A stretch of DNA of 64,000 nucleotides from Cokeromyces recurvatus (GCF_025118155.1 NW_026251387.1:695001-759000); one strand, 5' to 3'. Shown: positions 31,939-46,072, counted from the first letter of the stretch. The notes: generated by a model not told the origin, from the sequence alone. Made by a program: numbers and translations.

Positions 31939-34070
31939 ATGAATGACCATCAAAAGAAAAAATTTATTAATCCACTTCGGAAGTTTTCTTTATTACAAAC
32001 AAGTCTTCAGACTGAAGCTAATTGTGTGCCAGTAGAGAAAAATAACGTATTATTATCAAATAAAAAGAATGAATTTGAGCAAAAAGATATTATTAGTTTG
32101 CTACCAAGAGAAATTACTTTAAAAATATTTTATTTACTATCCTTTCAAGATTTAATTCAAATCCAATTAGTACATTTATATATAATATAAAGACCTTCAC
32201 ACGCATAAACAATATATTAATATAAATTATTATTTAGACATGCAAAACTTGGAATAGAATCACTCAAGATGTTACCATATGGAGAAATAGATTTTACGAA
32301 TTGAATTCACATTTTACAGATATATATGCACATAAGCCATTAAAATGGTTAGATACTTCTACTTTACCTTGGAAAAAAAGATATTGTCAGGCTATTACCT
32401 TTGTTAATTGGAGAATGGGTAATGTGCAAAGGACAATCAAGATTGATAATAACAATCACAATCGTGTATTGGCTGTCAAACTAAGAAATCAATTATTAGT
32501 TACTTTATCAGAAGTAAGTTGGTATTTATATGTGTATGTAAATGTATTTAGTAATTTTCTTATCATGAAGGATAATACAGTTAAATTATATGAATATTCT
32601 ACAGAACATGGATTTATATTAAAATCAATATGGTTCTTTGGTGATCCAGCTATTTTACAGTCAAATTGTATTGTTGAATGTATAGACATTTTACCAGATA
32701 TTAATATATTAGTCATTGCACAGCGTGGATCGTAAAGTGATTAAATATAAACTCATACTTGTTCATATTCTATAAGCTCAGCATCATTTTATATTTAGAA
32801 AATGTTTGTTTTATGATATTACAAAAGGCTCAAAGCATGATCCTATCCAAGTACTTAAGGGAGGTAGTCATCCTTGGTTTTTGCCTGATTCTATATCAGT
32901 AAATCAAGATTATTTTGCTCTTGCTGGTAGGAAACCATCTGTTATCTTTGTCTGGAATTGGAGAAAAGGCATAAAGTTATTGAGTAGGGTAAAGGTTGAA
33001 AAAAAAAAAGAAAGAAAAAAAAAAAAAAAAAGAAATACTGGCATGTAACAAAACATCAATATATAATATAGGCTTTTGAAAATCAGCCTCATAATGTATT
33101 TTTATCTGGAAATAATTTAATCACTGTAAACGTAGATGGGTTATTACATGTATTTAATATGTATGATCCGTTAGGAGATGCAACTATTACACACTATTTA
33201 AACGCTTGTAGTATACCATGTATTGAATATAATAATGAATTAAGTTTAGTTCTTGCACCGCATGCTTCAAGAAGAATTTATCATTATCGTTGGAATGAGT
33301 ATAAATCAAATGATGAGGATCAGGAGCATCTTTTATCATTGTCAACTAATAACACCCATCATCACTTACATTCTACCGCACAGCTACCATCAGCCATGTC
33401 TCATAGACAAAGATTATCCAAGACATTGAGTAGTTTCTTGGGTCTAAAAATACCTTCTTCAACTCATCATCTATTTGCACACCATTCATTTAATCCTTCT
33501 AGTCAACAGCCACGTTCATCTACCTCAACTGGAACGCATTTATCAAAAAATACTTCAAAAGATTTTATTAGACAGTGTTCTATTCGTAGACGTCGTCATT
33601 CATCCTATAATGATTATGGTTATGCATGTCAACTGAAAACAGATCAATACATTAAGCAATATTATGATAATATGGCTAATCAAAACCTTCTGCTCCCCCC
33701 TTTACCTAACCTTAGTGAACGTCCAAGATTAATTCATTCAATTCGTACAACTCCACTTGAGAGTACGGCTAAAGAAATTGTAAATATTGCAATTCATGGA
33801 GATCGTGTGGCTACTGTTAACCGACGAGGGGATATAGCCTTATATGCTTTAAATGGTACGACAGCAGCCAGAGTTACGGCACATTTAGGTTTGAGTGAAC
33901 AACAGGAATGGATGGAAGATGAGAACGATATCAACAGTAATAGAGAAGATGATGAATTATCCGACGGTTATGATTTTGTAAGATCAAGATTAGCCATGGG
34001 TCCAATGGGGTTGATTTACGGTTCAAAAAATGGAACACTATGGTGGTTAGATTTTGGCTATAGAGTATAA
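31939..34070 (+). CDS. F-box protein with beta-propeller (WD40-like) repeats
   Basis: Probable substrate receptor of an SCF ubiquitin ligase. Exons: 31939-32169, 32238-32513, 32571-32731, 32799-32988 and 33072-34070. The F-box is SLLPREITLKIFYLLSFQDL, and the splice join continues it as IQIQLTCKTWNRITQDVTIWRN, the usual F-box end. The propeller part shows irregular WD-like strands (LVTLSEDNTVKLYEY; VIFVWNWRKGIKLL; ITVNVDGLLHVFNMYD; NIAIHGDRVATVNRRGDIALYAL). A His/Ser-rich insert sits near residues 345-430. About 610 residues in all. The substrate is unknown. The joins all restore consistent reading, so the model is good. Confidence 0.82.
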
Positions 34071-34991
34071 AATAAATAATGAGACAATACATTTTTTTTT
34101 TTTTTTTTTTTTTTTTTTGTAAATAGATGTGAAAAGATACAGTAGTGTTTATAATAAGTTGAGTGAGAACGTCATGATGAGTGGGTGAATACAAGGTTTC
34201 ATTTTGCTTTTTTGGAATACAAGATATATATACACAACTAATTGGTTGACATCGATAGCCTAAGAAGCGAATAGTTGTCAATAGATTGTTTAAAAATGAT
34301 AAAAATCGATTGGGAGAGGGAGAGAAGCCTTTTTTTTTTCCTATTCTTCTTTTTTTTTTAAACGTATATAAAACTTGATTTCCGCCTGATGTGTATTTTA
34401 TTCCTTTACACTGATAATTGCGTTAACACGTTTTACGCACTCAGGTTAAAATAGGAAAACTATCTTTAAAAAGCGGTCAAAGTCAGACAAAGCTTACAGT
34501 CTGTCTTTTAGAGAAATTAAAAAATTTTCGATGCTAACTTTCTATCTCTTTAAAAAGATACACTTCTTCCAATGCTGAATACTTTACATATAATAGTATC
34601 CTGCTTTCTATATAGAAATATCCCGTAAAATATAAAACTAACTTTTACTTTTTTTTTTTTTTAATTAAATCAACGCCTTTCATATATATTGATACTACTA
34701 CTAAAGTCATTTTTGAATAATAGTATAGTTATTTATTGATTTATAAATAACGAATATAAAATGATCTATGAATAAGTGTCTACTATATTGCTGCTACTAC
34801 TACTACTACTAATACAATTATTAATGCTTTACATGTAATAAATTAAAAAAAAAAGAGAAAACAGAAAACGATATCTTTTGTTAAGAAAAGTGAATATTAG
34901 CAGTGTTAAATGCAAGTAAAAGACTAGAAAGAAGGACGATAAATATTCATTCATACTAAAAGATTTTTTTTTATATACAAGTAGTAATTAC
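34071..34991. other. Convergent intergenic region
   Basis: Lies between two convergent 3' ends. It contains a T tract (about 34093-34118), a (CTA)n run near 34793-34812 and no gene. Confidence 0.45.
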
Positions 34992-36095
<1,104 letters not shown>

Positions 36096-37051
36096 GTTTT
36101 CAGATTATATAAAACAATAATAAGAAAAAAAAAAGTTATTCATATTTTTTTTTTGTGCCTCTTTTTGGTTGCGAGTCACAAACCACAGATTGAACAGTTA
36201 TTGGTTTTTGCGGCTTTTTAAAACTACTTTTACGCCAAAAATGACTTGTCGTTTCATGTTTTATTGGCAAGTGTGATGATAAAGTTGTTGCTGTAGATCT
36301 TGTACTCAATAGTATTGAAATATATAATACATGGTCAGGAATTAGCTAGTATTGATAGGTGTCATAACGAGAGTTAACTACTTATGATTTTTTGTATTTC
36401 ATTAACGAATATCATTTTTATTACTGTATTGCGTTTAACCTCATGGATTTTTTTTTTCAAACAAAACTATGCCGTTATAAATATTGTTTTTATGGTATAC
36501 ATTTGTTTATTTTAGTAAGAAAAGAAAGCATTGATAATATACAAGTATTAAATCAATATTACTGTAAAATTAAACACAAAATACTTGTTTCAAGTCTTCT
36601 TTGGTTTATATGAACTTGACCCTTTTTTTTTTATTCCAATCTCACATTTTATAACCAGTAACACTAACTCCTTCTTATACCGTTTATACATCTTCCTTTT
36701 CTCTCATTTTTATCCTACTTTCCTTCCAAGTTCTTTCAATATTCAACTACTGTTTGTATATATATATATATATATATATATTCTTTAAACAGTAGCTGTT
36801 GCCTTTTAACTTTATTTCATTTGTAGTCATTTACAGACATGAACCAATAGCTTATATATATATATATATATAGCTTAACAACAATGACTCGAGAACCTGG
36901 AATTATATATCTCATCTATAATAAGTATTCTGTATATGTATATGCATAATTACATAATACTATCATTATTATTGTGAAAAAAAAAGGATAGCTATATACT
37001 TGGTTGCTATCATTTATACATAATATATTTATATTCAAAACAATATTAAAA
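36096..37051. other. Intergenic region, no gene seen
   Basis: Contains the Dim1 promoter and the 3' flank of Snf7, with TA microsatellites at about 36755-36780 and 36854-36872. No conserved frame. Confidence 0.4.
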
Positions 37052-37981
37052 TTACATAGCGATACTTGCTTTAAGTGCTCTAAGTTCAGCTTCTTCATCA
37101 TCCTCTTCAGCGTTGATACTATGAGCTATAAACAAAAAAAATATATTAGTATGTATTCAGGACATGTAATAGAGTATATCAATTTATTTTACCAGGCACA
37201 TGAGAAGGTACATTGGGGGCAGAAACAACCAATGAAGGAGTTTCCAACATTTTTGCGTCTAATTCTTCTTGTTCCAATTCTTCTAATTCGTTTAATAATT
37301 CATCCTACATAATCAAGGGTAAGCGTACAAATAAATAAATATACATGTATATATACATGTATTTATTAAAAATATTTCATTTCTATTAGACATTACCTCA
37401 TCTAATTCATCACCAACATTAACAGGTCGAGAAATAGCTTCTGAAATTTCGTTTGCAACATCCATTTGGTCACGAATTTCATCCATGGTAGCATCAACTT
37501 TATCAATATCCCTATATACACATATTATTAAGTCAGTTTATGAATAGTAAATCACTTGTTAACATACATTGAACCATGAATATTTTTCATGGCTTCTGCA
37601 CCAGCACGCATAGCACTCATGGTTTCCAAATTAACATTGGCACTTTCAATAGCCATCATTTGAGTTTCAATCGTCATTCGAGCACCATTAATCTTTTCAA
37701 TGTTAGCTTCATATGTCTTTTTCCTTTTAAGTGCCATTAAAGCAGCTACATGAACGCATTTATTAATAACTATCGAATTTATGTCTTTTTTTTTTTTTTT
37801 TTTTCTTGTACAAACCTCTTTTATTTTTGGTAGCATTCGCTTTTGCGATTTTTAATTCATTTTCTGCTTTTGTTTCTAAGAAAGCCTGTCTTTTCTCCAA
37901 CATGCTTAACGTTTCACGTAATTTATAAATGGCATCTTTTGCTGTTGTCTTTGATTTAGCTTTACCAAAGAAAAGGTTCAT
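37052..37981 (-). CDS. SNF7: ESCRT-III subunit Snf7/Vps32 (CHMP4-like)
   Basis: The main polymer-forming ESCRT-III subunit, acting on endosomes in multivesicular body formation and membrane scission. The first exon is [18 protein letters not shown], with the hydrophobic-basic N-terminus that inserts in membrane, then helix 1 ([19 protein letters not shown]). Exon 2 has [13 protein letters not shown] and [22 protein letters not shown], the helix 2-3 core of CHMP4. Further exons give [17 protein letters not shown], then [15 protein letters not shown], and the last gives [19 protein letters not shown], the C-terminal MIM region. Four introns; the exon borders fall in the usual places. About 220 residues, as in the family. 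Very secure. Confidence 0.94.
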
Positions 37982-38991
37982 TTTATATATATAAATATAT
38001 GTATGTATGTATGTATGTGTGTGTGTGTGTGTATGTGTATGTATATAAAAAAGAGAGATAAATAAGAATAAAATTAAAAAAAAAAAAGAAAAAATTAAAT
38101 ATGATGAAGCAATTATTTTAATCTATAAAATAAATGACCGCAGTAGGTGCATGATCTTTTAACAAGAGAAAAATAAACTTCCAGCATGTAGGAATTATAT
38201 AATATACATTTTAACTGTAAGGTTCTTCAAGGAAATATAATTATAAATATTAGGCAAATATATCGCCTTATGTTTGAGGATGTAAAATAGAATTCCAAGT
38301 ACTATTTGATAGCCTACAAAAAATAAAAAAAATGAATAAAAACACTTTATTAAACAAGGAGGAATAGAATGAACATTTCTCTTCGCCTATTTTTGCCTAA
38401 TATCAAAAGGTTTCTGTAAATGACATGAATAACTATTTGCTATAAAGTTTAATGAAAAAGCCATTGCATTTTTTATTATCCTTTGGACTGATTTATATTT
38501 GGAGTAAAGAAAATCTAGAAGAAATAACTAGACCTAAAATGAAATTATTATAACAATCAAAGATGTTAATTTATACAGTATTCAACATCTTCATCTACTG
38601 ATTCTATATAATGATTACTTGTTGGATAAGGAATGTGTCAATTTATAGCCAAGGATTTTGTATTAGGTAGTTAAACATAAAGTTAAAATATGACAAATAG
38701 AAAGATATGTTATTAAATAATAATAGACAGTTGATCTCTGGTTATTTCTAAAGTTTTGAATCTTGATTCAAATGAGATGCGCAATAAAGAATAGAAAGAT
38801 AATTAAACGTTACTATTGTTTGGAAGATAACTTTTATATAGTCAATGGCAGAATGTTGTTTACAATCAATTTACTATCAAAAAAAAGAGGAACTTTAAAT
38901 GAATCATGTATTGTTTCTCGAATCTAAAAAAGAAAAGCGTTTACAATGACAGATTCATGATAAAGGACAAAATTACGTCATGTATGCATGT

Positions 38992-39051
<60 letters not shown>

Positions 39052-39144
39052 CAAAATTAAAGCAGCAAAAATAAATATATGGAGTGACTGGAGTTACCAG
39101 GTTGCTTGTACATCTTTTATTATTACAAAAATAAAATAAGAATT
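37982..39144. other. 1.2-kb divergent intergenic region
   Basis: Promoters of Snf7 (-) and the COX14-like gene (+). It has a (TG/TATG)n run at 37996-38040 just before the Snf7 start. No gene seen. Confidence 0.45.
38994..39051. repeat. T58 tract in promoter of the COX14-like gene
   Basis: Fifty-eight T on the coding strand, about 95 bp before the ATG at 39145; the longest homopolymer in the window. Its spacing from the ATG is the same as that of the T44 tract at 18991. Confidence 0.75.
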
Positions 39145-39544
39145 ATGGCTATTACAAATTCTTTAGCTGATATCGCACAGAAATCTGCTGTTCTTTTACT
39201 TGCTGGAACCACTGGTAAAGTAAAACAACAAACAACTTGAAGGACACTTATAAATTGAAATTTAACTCTATTATCATTAAAAGTCTATTACATGGTTAAT
39301 GTGGGTATGCTTGTTAATCGTAGAATGGAATTAAAGAAACAAGGAAAACTTCAGGAAGAACTTGTAAGGATAATAATCGACAGTTAAAATGGCTTATTTA
39401 TATTATATATGTATATAGGCTCGCTTAAATGGCATACTCGATTTACAAAAAAATGATGAAAAAATACTTCATGCTGAAACCTCAACTACTCCAACACCTT
39501 TGCCAGATACAAGTATACCTGGTGAAACTGTAAAAGATCTTTAA
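39145..39544 (+). CDS. Small single-TM protein, COX14-like (cytochrome oxidase assembly)
   Basis: Three short exons, 39145-39214, 39284-39363 and 39419-39544, give about 91 residues. The N-terminus SLADIAQKSAVLLLAGTTVY continues through the splice as YMVNVGMLVNRRMELKKQGK, one TM segment followed by a basic face, then a polar tail. This is the plan of COX14-type proteins of the inner mitochondrial membrane (short amphipathic lead, TM, RR-x-E). The match is by layout and a few residues, so the gene is fairly sure but its name is not. It could also be another small mitochondrial assembly protein. Confidence 0.5.
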
Positions 39545-39872
39545 TTTTGTAATATATGCACAGAACCTTTCATTTGTTTACTTGCTTGCTTTTTTTTTTC
39601 TTTTTTTGTATAAATATAAATATGATTAACATGCATCGCTGGTATTGCTATCAGTAATAGTGGTATTTGTGGTAGTAATATTATTATTATTATTATGTAT
39701 CTCTGCTAATGCCTAGGAAATATATGATTAGTAACAGTCTCATACATGTGTGCATTATATCTATTTTTACTCTTTTAATGCTTTCTGATGACAGATTAGG
39801 TAATCTTTTCGATTCACTTTCTATTTCTATTCTTAACATTGAAGGAGAATCCTTTAATTTTTTTACAAGTAG

Positions 39873-41512
39873 TTAATAATAATAATAATAATAATAATAT
39901 GAATTGACTTGAGTTACATTAATAAATGGGCAAAGTACTTCTGGTAAATATTGACCATGTTGTGCTGCCCATGATCTTCGTTCTTGTAATTCATCTTAAA
40001 TAATGTGTTAAATACAAGTATATTGCACAATCATATGACTTTACCATGATAAGCTTCCTCAAATGACTTTAATAATTCTCTTCTAATTGAATCTTGCTTC
40101 TCTTGAGCTCTCTTTCTTCGTTCAATTTCTAATAATAAATAGTTATATGAAGAAGCATAGCATCTATACCATTCAGCTAAGGAGGACAATTGTTTGAAAT
40201 ATTCTTCTAGATTTAATTCTCTTTCTTTTATTTCATGTTCTGTATCTAGCATCTTTTCTAATATCATTTTAGCCTGTCCATCACCAAAAGATTCAAATTG
40301 ATTTAATATTTTGATTAAATCATCTTTTACTTTTAAATAAAGCTGTACACGAACTTCAATTTCTTCACTATAACAGACAGTTATAACGTTACTATTATTC
40401 TTGATATATGCTTTCCCTCTCTCCATCACACACACACACACACACACACACACTCTCTCTCTCTCTCTCTCCCTTTTTTCTTTCTCCTTATTTACTTTAT
40501 AGATTCCACAATATATAATCTATTTCCTAAATCTTCTAAAATATGGGGTATATGTTCATGATCATCTTTCAACACAGTAATATCTAATTCATCACGCCTT
40601 TCTACATCTGATTGATATATTCTATACAAGGGGCTATTTAGTACTAGTAGTTCAATCTACACATACATATGTATCTCTATAGATTCAATTTTACCTCATA
40701 GCCTCACCTAATTGATCATAATGATTTGTTAGACTTATTAGAATTTCTGCCATATTCGATATCTCATCTTCTTGAGCCTGTATCTTTTCGTTTGAAAATG
40801 CTACATCTAATGAAGCAATAGGCAACAAGGCATTATTTTTTGACTTTGTTATCTCTAGTAGAAACGTTGATATCATTTTGGATTGTTTTTGTAGCAAGTT
40901 ATTCACTGTCTATAAATTCAAAAGAAAAAAAAAATGAATAGTTCAAAAAAAAAATAAAGGTCAACGATGAATACAAACTTCTATTTCACCAATTTCATCG
41001 TCTGCTTGTCTTTGTAGTTCAATAATTCCTTGATCAGAAATGTAGTCAAATAAACTTTTATATTCATGTTGACTTTGACTATCATTCATTCTTTCTTTAT
41101 TCACTTGTAATATATCTTTATCGATTTTACGTTTTTTTAACAAGTTAAATACATTGGTCAGTTCGAGTGTCAATGTTTGTAAATGAGTTTCATGTTCCTT
41201 AATTAGATGGAAAGAAAATAAAATAAATAAAAGTACATGTTGTTTAAATCAGTTGAAATTAATTAGTAAAACCTTGATTCTGTCTTTACAAGACTCGGTT
41301 TGAGCATCCAGATAGTCTTTTATTTGCTCTACTATTTTTGTTTGTACAATAATATGATTATTCACAAAAACTAATTTTGGATGAATTTTTGCAATTGTTT
41401 CTACATGCTGTTCTGAAGTCTGTAGACAAGTATTAGCTTGAGCACAAATTGTTTTCCCTGTTGACAGTGCCTTTTTTGAAAATAGTAGTAACTCAATAAG
41501 TTCTTGCTCCAT
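39873..41512 (-). CDS. ATG17: Autophagy scaffold protein ATG17-like
   Basis: A coiled-coil scaffold that nucleates the phagophore assembly site with Atg1/Atg13. The start at 41512 gives MEQELIELLLFSKKALSTGK; family-type heptads follow in several exons (IHPKLVFVNNHIIVQTKI; ISDQGIIELQRQADDEI; VNNLLQKQSKMISTFLLEI). The last two exons carry EYFKQLSSLAEWYRCYASSYNYLLLEI and the ATG17 end motif AAQHGQYLPEVLCPFIN (FxxxxGxYLPxxLCP). Five or six introns were joined by eye; one holds a (CA)n(CT)n run at 40429-40471. The C-terminus ends in eight tyrosines from an (ATA)8 repeat directly before the stop. The identity rests mainly on the C-terminal motif. Confidence 0.78.
40429..40471. repeat. (CA)n(CT)n microsatellite in ATG17 intron
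   Basis: A compound dinucleotide repeat lying in an intron of the ATG17-like gene. Confidence 0.85.
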
Positions 41513-41721
41513 AGTTGATAAAAGAAATAGGAAAAAGAAAAAGAAAAAGGGAAGGTATTATGTTCTTGTGATAGTTGATTATTGTCTGCATTACTAAACA
41601 AAGTTAGGATTTGCAGCTTTGATTGGATAATTCAAAAAAAAAAAAAAAGATAAGGGCATAATGATTTCATGTTCGCCCCTCTCTCTCTCTCTCTCTTCCT
41701 CTTTTTTTTTATTACTATTTA

Positions 41722-43001
41722 ATGGCTACAGTAGTTGAAATCATTTTCTTAGGAACAGGTACATCAAGTTCTGTTCCTACTATTGCATGTCTAACCAATC
41801 CAGAAAAGAGTTGTAAAGTATGTTTATCTTCACAAACTCCTGAAGGAAGAAAGAATAACAGGAAAAACACTTCAATGGTTGTTCGTTTTCGTAAACATTC
41901 GGATCCTACTGGATTTAGATTAAGGTTTGTATGATGGCCAATCAATTACAAAAAAGAAAAAAAAAAAATACTAAATGTCTTTCTTATATAGAAATGTCCT
42001 CATTGATTGTGGCAAAACATTTTATAGTAATTATCTTTTTTTAAAAAGAAAAAAAAAATGCATGCAGCTTATTTGTTTTCTTTTTTTTTTTTAAAAAAAA
42101 ATAGCTAGTGCGATTGAAATTCTTCCAAAATATGGTGTTCGAGAATTAGATGGCGTTATTATTACACATGGCCATGCTGATGCATGTTTCGGCATGGATG
42201 ACTTGAGGGGTTGGACTTTAGACGGTGTCATCCAGCCTTATGTTAATGTTCATCTATCTCCTGAATCAATGGATGTTATTGGAAGAACCTTCCCCTTTCT
42301 AGTAGATTCCAGTTTAGCAACAGGTATGTGATAGTTTACTATCATAAAACATTAGATATTGATAAAATCATTACGTTAATAGGTGGTGGACAAGTCGCAT
42401 TCTTTAAATATCATGTATTTGATCCTAATCGATCATTTATAATTGAGGGATTAGAATTTACTCCTCTTGCAGGTAAGCAACAAGCACAGTAAATGAGCAA
42501 GTAGTAATCAAAGTTCTTTATTACAAGCTCATCATGGTAGTTATGGAATTGAAAAGAAACCTTATATTTGTTTTGGATTTAAATTCGATGGAGTTAGTTA
42601 TATTTCGGACACTAATTACATTCCACCGGAAACAATGAAATTAATCAAAGAGAAATCAAGAATATTTATAGTGGATTGCCTGAGATGTAAGTTCAATAAA
42701 TAATATTAGAGATTTAAAAACTTATATATTAAAAATAGTGCAAAGACTTCACCCCTCTCATTTTTCGTTGGAACAATCACTTGAAGCAACTAGAGAAGTG
42801 AAAGCAGTCAAGACTTATTATGTTGGTTTTGCTCATCGTACAGATCATTATGATTTAGAGAAAAAATTAAAAGAATTAGAAACAACAGAAGGTTTAAGGG
42901 TTGCACCTGCTTATGATGGTTTAAAAGTGACATTAGAAAATGAAGATGAACTTGTAGAATCATCTTATTTTGAACCCGAGCCTATTATTATTAAAATATA
43001 G
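41722..43001 (+). CDS. Metallo-beta-lactamase-fold hydrolase, PhnP/cyclic phosphodiesterase-like
   Basis: Six exons join to about 330 residues. The N-terminus VVEIIFLGTGTSSSVP is the usual start of RNase Z/PhnP-type MBL proteins; the metal motif is IITHGHADACFGMDDLRGW (THxHxDA, the form common in the fungal group). AAHHGSYGIEKKPYICFGF follows, then ISDTNYIPPETM, with the Asp that bridges the metals, and the last His in LHPSHFSLEQSLEATREV. The splice joins give RNVLIDCGK and FYTSAIEILPKYG. The relatives are uncharacterised hydrolases near phosphoribosyl cyclic phosphodiesterase. The fold is secure; the substrate is unknown. Confidence 0.82.
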
Positions 43002-43332
43002 AGTTTGTTTGTTATTATTAAAGTTAACCTTCCTTATTATTAATTAAAAACCTTGTCTAAATTTAGACAAAAAAAAATGGGGGAAAGAGGAAGAAGAAGA
43101 ATTGCGGGAAGGGAAATAGGTATGAGTTATTATTGTAAACAATAATAATACTACAAGAAGTAGTCTAATTATGTATGCTAGTTTATTCCCATTTTATATT
43201 ATCGGATTAATATTAAACCCGAAAAGGGACTAATTTTATTAACGATCATGCATAATAATAGATGAGAAGGTTATGTCTAAAAACAATGTAAAATAATGAC
43301 AGTATGAAAAAAAAAATAAACATAAAAAATGA
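43002..43332. other. Convergent spacer
   Basis: A 330-bp gap between convergent 3' ends. A short inverted repeat near 43058-43071 (TGTCTAAATTTAGACA) could fold as a hairpin. Confidence 0.4.
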
Positions 43333-45057
43333 TTAAGCTTCACTTGCAAGCATAGCAGCCAATGCAGCACCAATACCATTACCATCACGAGCAATCTATA
43401 TAATAGGAATAAAAAATTAAACTTCTTCTTCTTACAACACACACGCACGCACACACATACACATATATATATATATCTATATTTGTATATACTTACACCA
43501 ATGTTAATTCTCTCGACACTATCACCATATAATTCACGTAAAGCAGCATTTACACGATCAGGGAAGTTTGAATAATGTTCATAAATAGTACCTTCAACAC
43601 TGATAGTAAGACCACCATCAAGAGCATTACGTTTACTAACAATAGCACTCATACCAGCAGCTACTAAACGAGCAGCACGTCTACCTACAAGTTCACAAAT
43701 ACGTTTTACCATTTTACGATCTGTTAAAGTAGTTGATTTCAAATTCATCACGTTCTCTAACAAATGTTTTGTATCTTCCAACTCGTCTGTCTCATCACGT
43801 TCAATAGCACTCATGTAGGCAGATTCAAAGTTGTAAGCCTTATTGAGATCAGAAGAGTATTGAGCATCAAATAATAAACGACGATCTGTGAAATCCACCA
43901 AGATAAGACGAACGATTTCACCTAAATAGAGACCAGCACACATCTTTTCATAAACATGAACACCAGGATTAACGGATTGACGATTAACACGAATATCATA
44001 AAAGGTATGAGGAATTGTTTCAGATTTAGTATCTCCAAAGCTTCCCCATTCGGTGTTAATAATCATTTCTTGTTCAGGGTTTTTAGCTTTGTTACTAATC
44101 TTTTCAATATCATCTATCTTTTCCCAGTAAGCTTAAAAAAAAAAAAAGAAAAAACTAGAGTTAAGACCTAATCAAATCTTACTTTGGGACATAATAAACA
44201 AAAAAAAATAGTATTTACCAGCATTTGTACCAGTACTAACAGTGCAAGCAAGTAAAGTATCCAAACTACGATAGCTGTGAGCTAAAAGACATCCAGCTTA
44301 AAAGAAAAGAAAAGAAAAAAAAAAATGTTGAGTTTGAAAAAAAAAAGTTGTTTCATTTCTTTTTCATAACTTACAAGCACCATTAACAGCAGCTTTAACA
44401 ATAACAGGGAGTTCACGTTTACGGAAGGAAGTTTGTAAAAGTTCAACCATGTTTTTATTATCAGCACCCGTAATCTCAAAATCTTTAGTCCAACGTAAAA
44501 TATAAGCATTATTGATAGCTGTTTGATGAAGTGGGAAAGAGATACATAAACCAAGGGAAAGAGGATTCTTGCTATCACCTTTATTAACAAAGGTTAAGAA
44601 AGAATCAACACATTCAGCCATAAAGTCAATCAAGTTATTGACTGGACCCACTTTTAAATCTTCCTTGACAGTATACTTGAGTTGACGTGTGGTAATACGA
44701 CCTTGACCATGAAGTGTAACAAGATAGACACGAATATATGAACCTTTTTTTTTATCATAAATAAATGCTTAATTACTCACTCACTCACTCACTCACTCAC
44801 TCATTCACTCACTTACCACTTAAATCTAAACCGAGATATTCTCCTTTCTCTTGACCAGAAGGATGACTACAAATCCAAGAAGGAAGCATAGGAACATTAC
44901 AATTCGTATCTTCCTTCTTTAAACCAGTCTTCATTTCAGCTTGTAAAAGTTCTGATATCCTTTTCAATTGATCAGTAGACAAATCAAATTGTTTTTCCAA
45001 ATCATGAAGAGCTTTTTGTTTAGCTTCTTCAGTACGAATAAGGTCTTTTGCCATCAT
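43333..45057 (-). CDS. Hexokinase-family protein lacking the catalytic Asp (probable pseudoenzyme)
   Basis: Full-length hexokinase fold of about 490 residues in seven exons. Present: LGLCISFPLHQTAINNAYIL, RWTKDFEITGA (substrate Lys kept), STGTNAAYWE, INTEWGSFGD and NPGVHVYEKMCAGLYLGEIVR (both sugar-binding Glu kept), and the C-terminal DGNGIGAALAAM. Changed: the phosphate-1 loop, LDLGGTN in active enzymes, is LDLSGSY; and the catalytic-base motif, VNDT, is VNGA, so the aspartate is glycine. The Gly-Ala codons lie just before a donor site and are read without ambiguity. Active hexokinases need this Asp. Non-catalytic hexokinases with regulatory roles are known in filamentous ascomycetes (the HxkC/HxkD type), so a sensor or regulator is plausible. 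The start at 45057 has a second Met one codon later. Confidence 0.85.
44777..44816. repeat. (ACTC)n tetranucleotide repeat in first intron of hexokinase-like gene
   Basis: About nine ACTC units near the donor site of intron 1; TGAGTGAG repeats directly follow GTAAG on the coding strand. Confidence 0.85.
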
Positions 45058-45524
45058 TTTGTTTTATTATGAAAGATAAAGAAAAGATAAAAATAAAAAA
45101 AAAATAAGACAAGTTTATTATTATTATTATGTTTGAATTATAAGACATAAAAATAGTTTAGCCTTTATTCTCATTCTACCTAAATAGGAAATATTAAACT
45201 CAGAGGTTTGACTTTTCATAAAATGCTACACATGATACGTGCAAAAAAGAAAAAAGAAAGAAAAAAAAAAAGGACTTTTCAGAAGTTTACCTTCATTAAC
45301 AAAAGATCTACATTTATTAAGAAAATAACGTTAAAGAAGTCCATTCTTATTTTAAAAAGCTTTTTTTTTTTTTGTATTAAGTAATGCTCAATATCTTTAG
45401 TATATAAACTCCACTAAAAGAAATCTATTATATCTTGGAGTATTTTGAACTTAATGCACTCCCTCTCTATTATGAGTATCAGCAAATGATAGATCAAATG
45501 AGATTTTCTTAGAATCGACTAGAA

Positions 45525-45558
<34 letters not shown>

Positions 45559-46072
45559 GCTGTCATTCGGAAATAATTCAAACTCATAAAGAAGCAGGAT
45601 AATCATTATCGCTACTACTGTCACGCTTTATCTATTTTTATAACCAGTAATGGAAGAACGACTTTTATTTATTAAATAACATATCCTTTGACATCCTTAT
45701 TAAAAAAAGAAATGACTAAATAAGTAAACAAACTTCATAAAAAAAATGAAAAACTATCTAATAAAGTGTCAATCTTCTCTCGGGTAATTTGGTAGAATTA
45801 TGCGGTAGCAAACTATTCTTATACGCTAACTGTTTTCTCCATTTTTTTTTATTATTATTATTATTTCACTCCTGACCAGAATTATTCAATCAGAAGAGTA
45901 AAATGGGGAGAAAGACGCAGCATGATGTATTATTATTTATTAATAAAGGGCTTCTTAACAAATAAATGATTCTACTATGATTTTACTACGTTCGTGATTA
46001 AGTTGTGCATTAAATATGAGGAGATTTAATTTTTTTCTTTTTTGGTTCAAGATGTGAAAGATACCAGCTATA
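45058..46072. other. 1-kb 5' flank of hexokinase-like gene, no gene seen
   Basis: Holds the promoter of the hexokinase-like gene and an A32 tract at 45526-45557. No coding sequence recognised up to the transposon at 46073. Confidence 0.45.

Noticed and set aside
39876..39899. (ATA)n as a CRISPR-like or regulatory repeat array
   Set aside because: A simple microsatellite in a coding exon; there are no spacers, and no CRISPR array was seen anywhere in the window.
45780..45840. Possible tRNA-like stretch (GGTAATTTGGTAGAATTATGC)
   Set aside because: It cannot be folded into acceptor, anticodon and T arms with the usual invariant bases.
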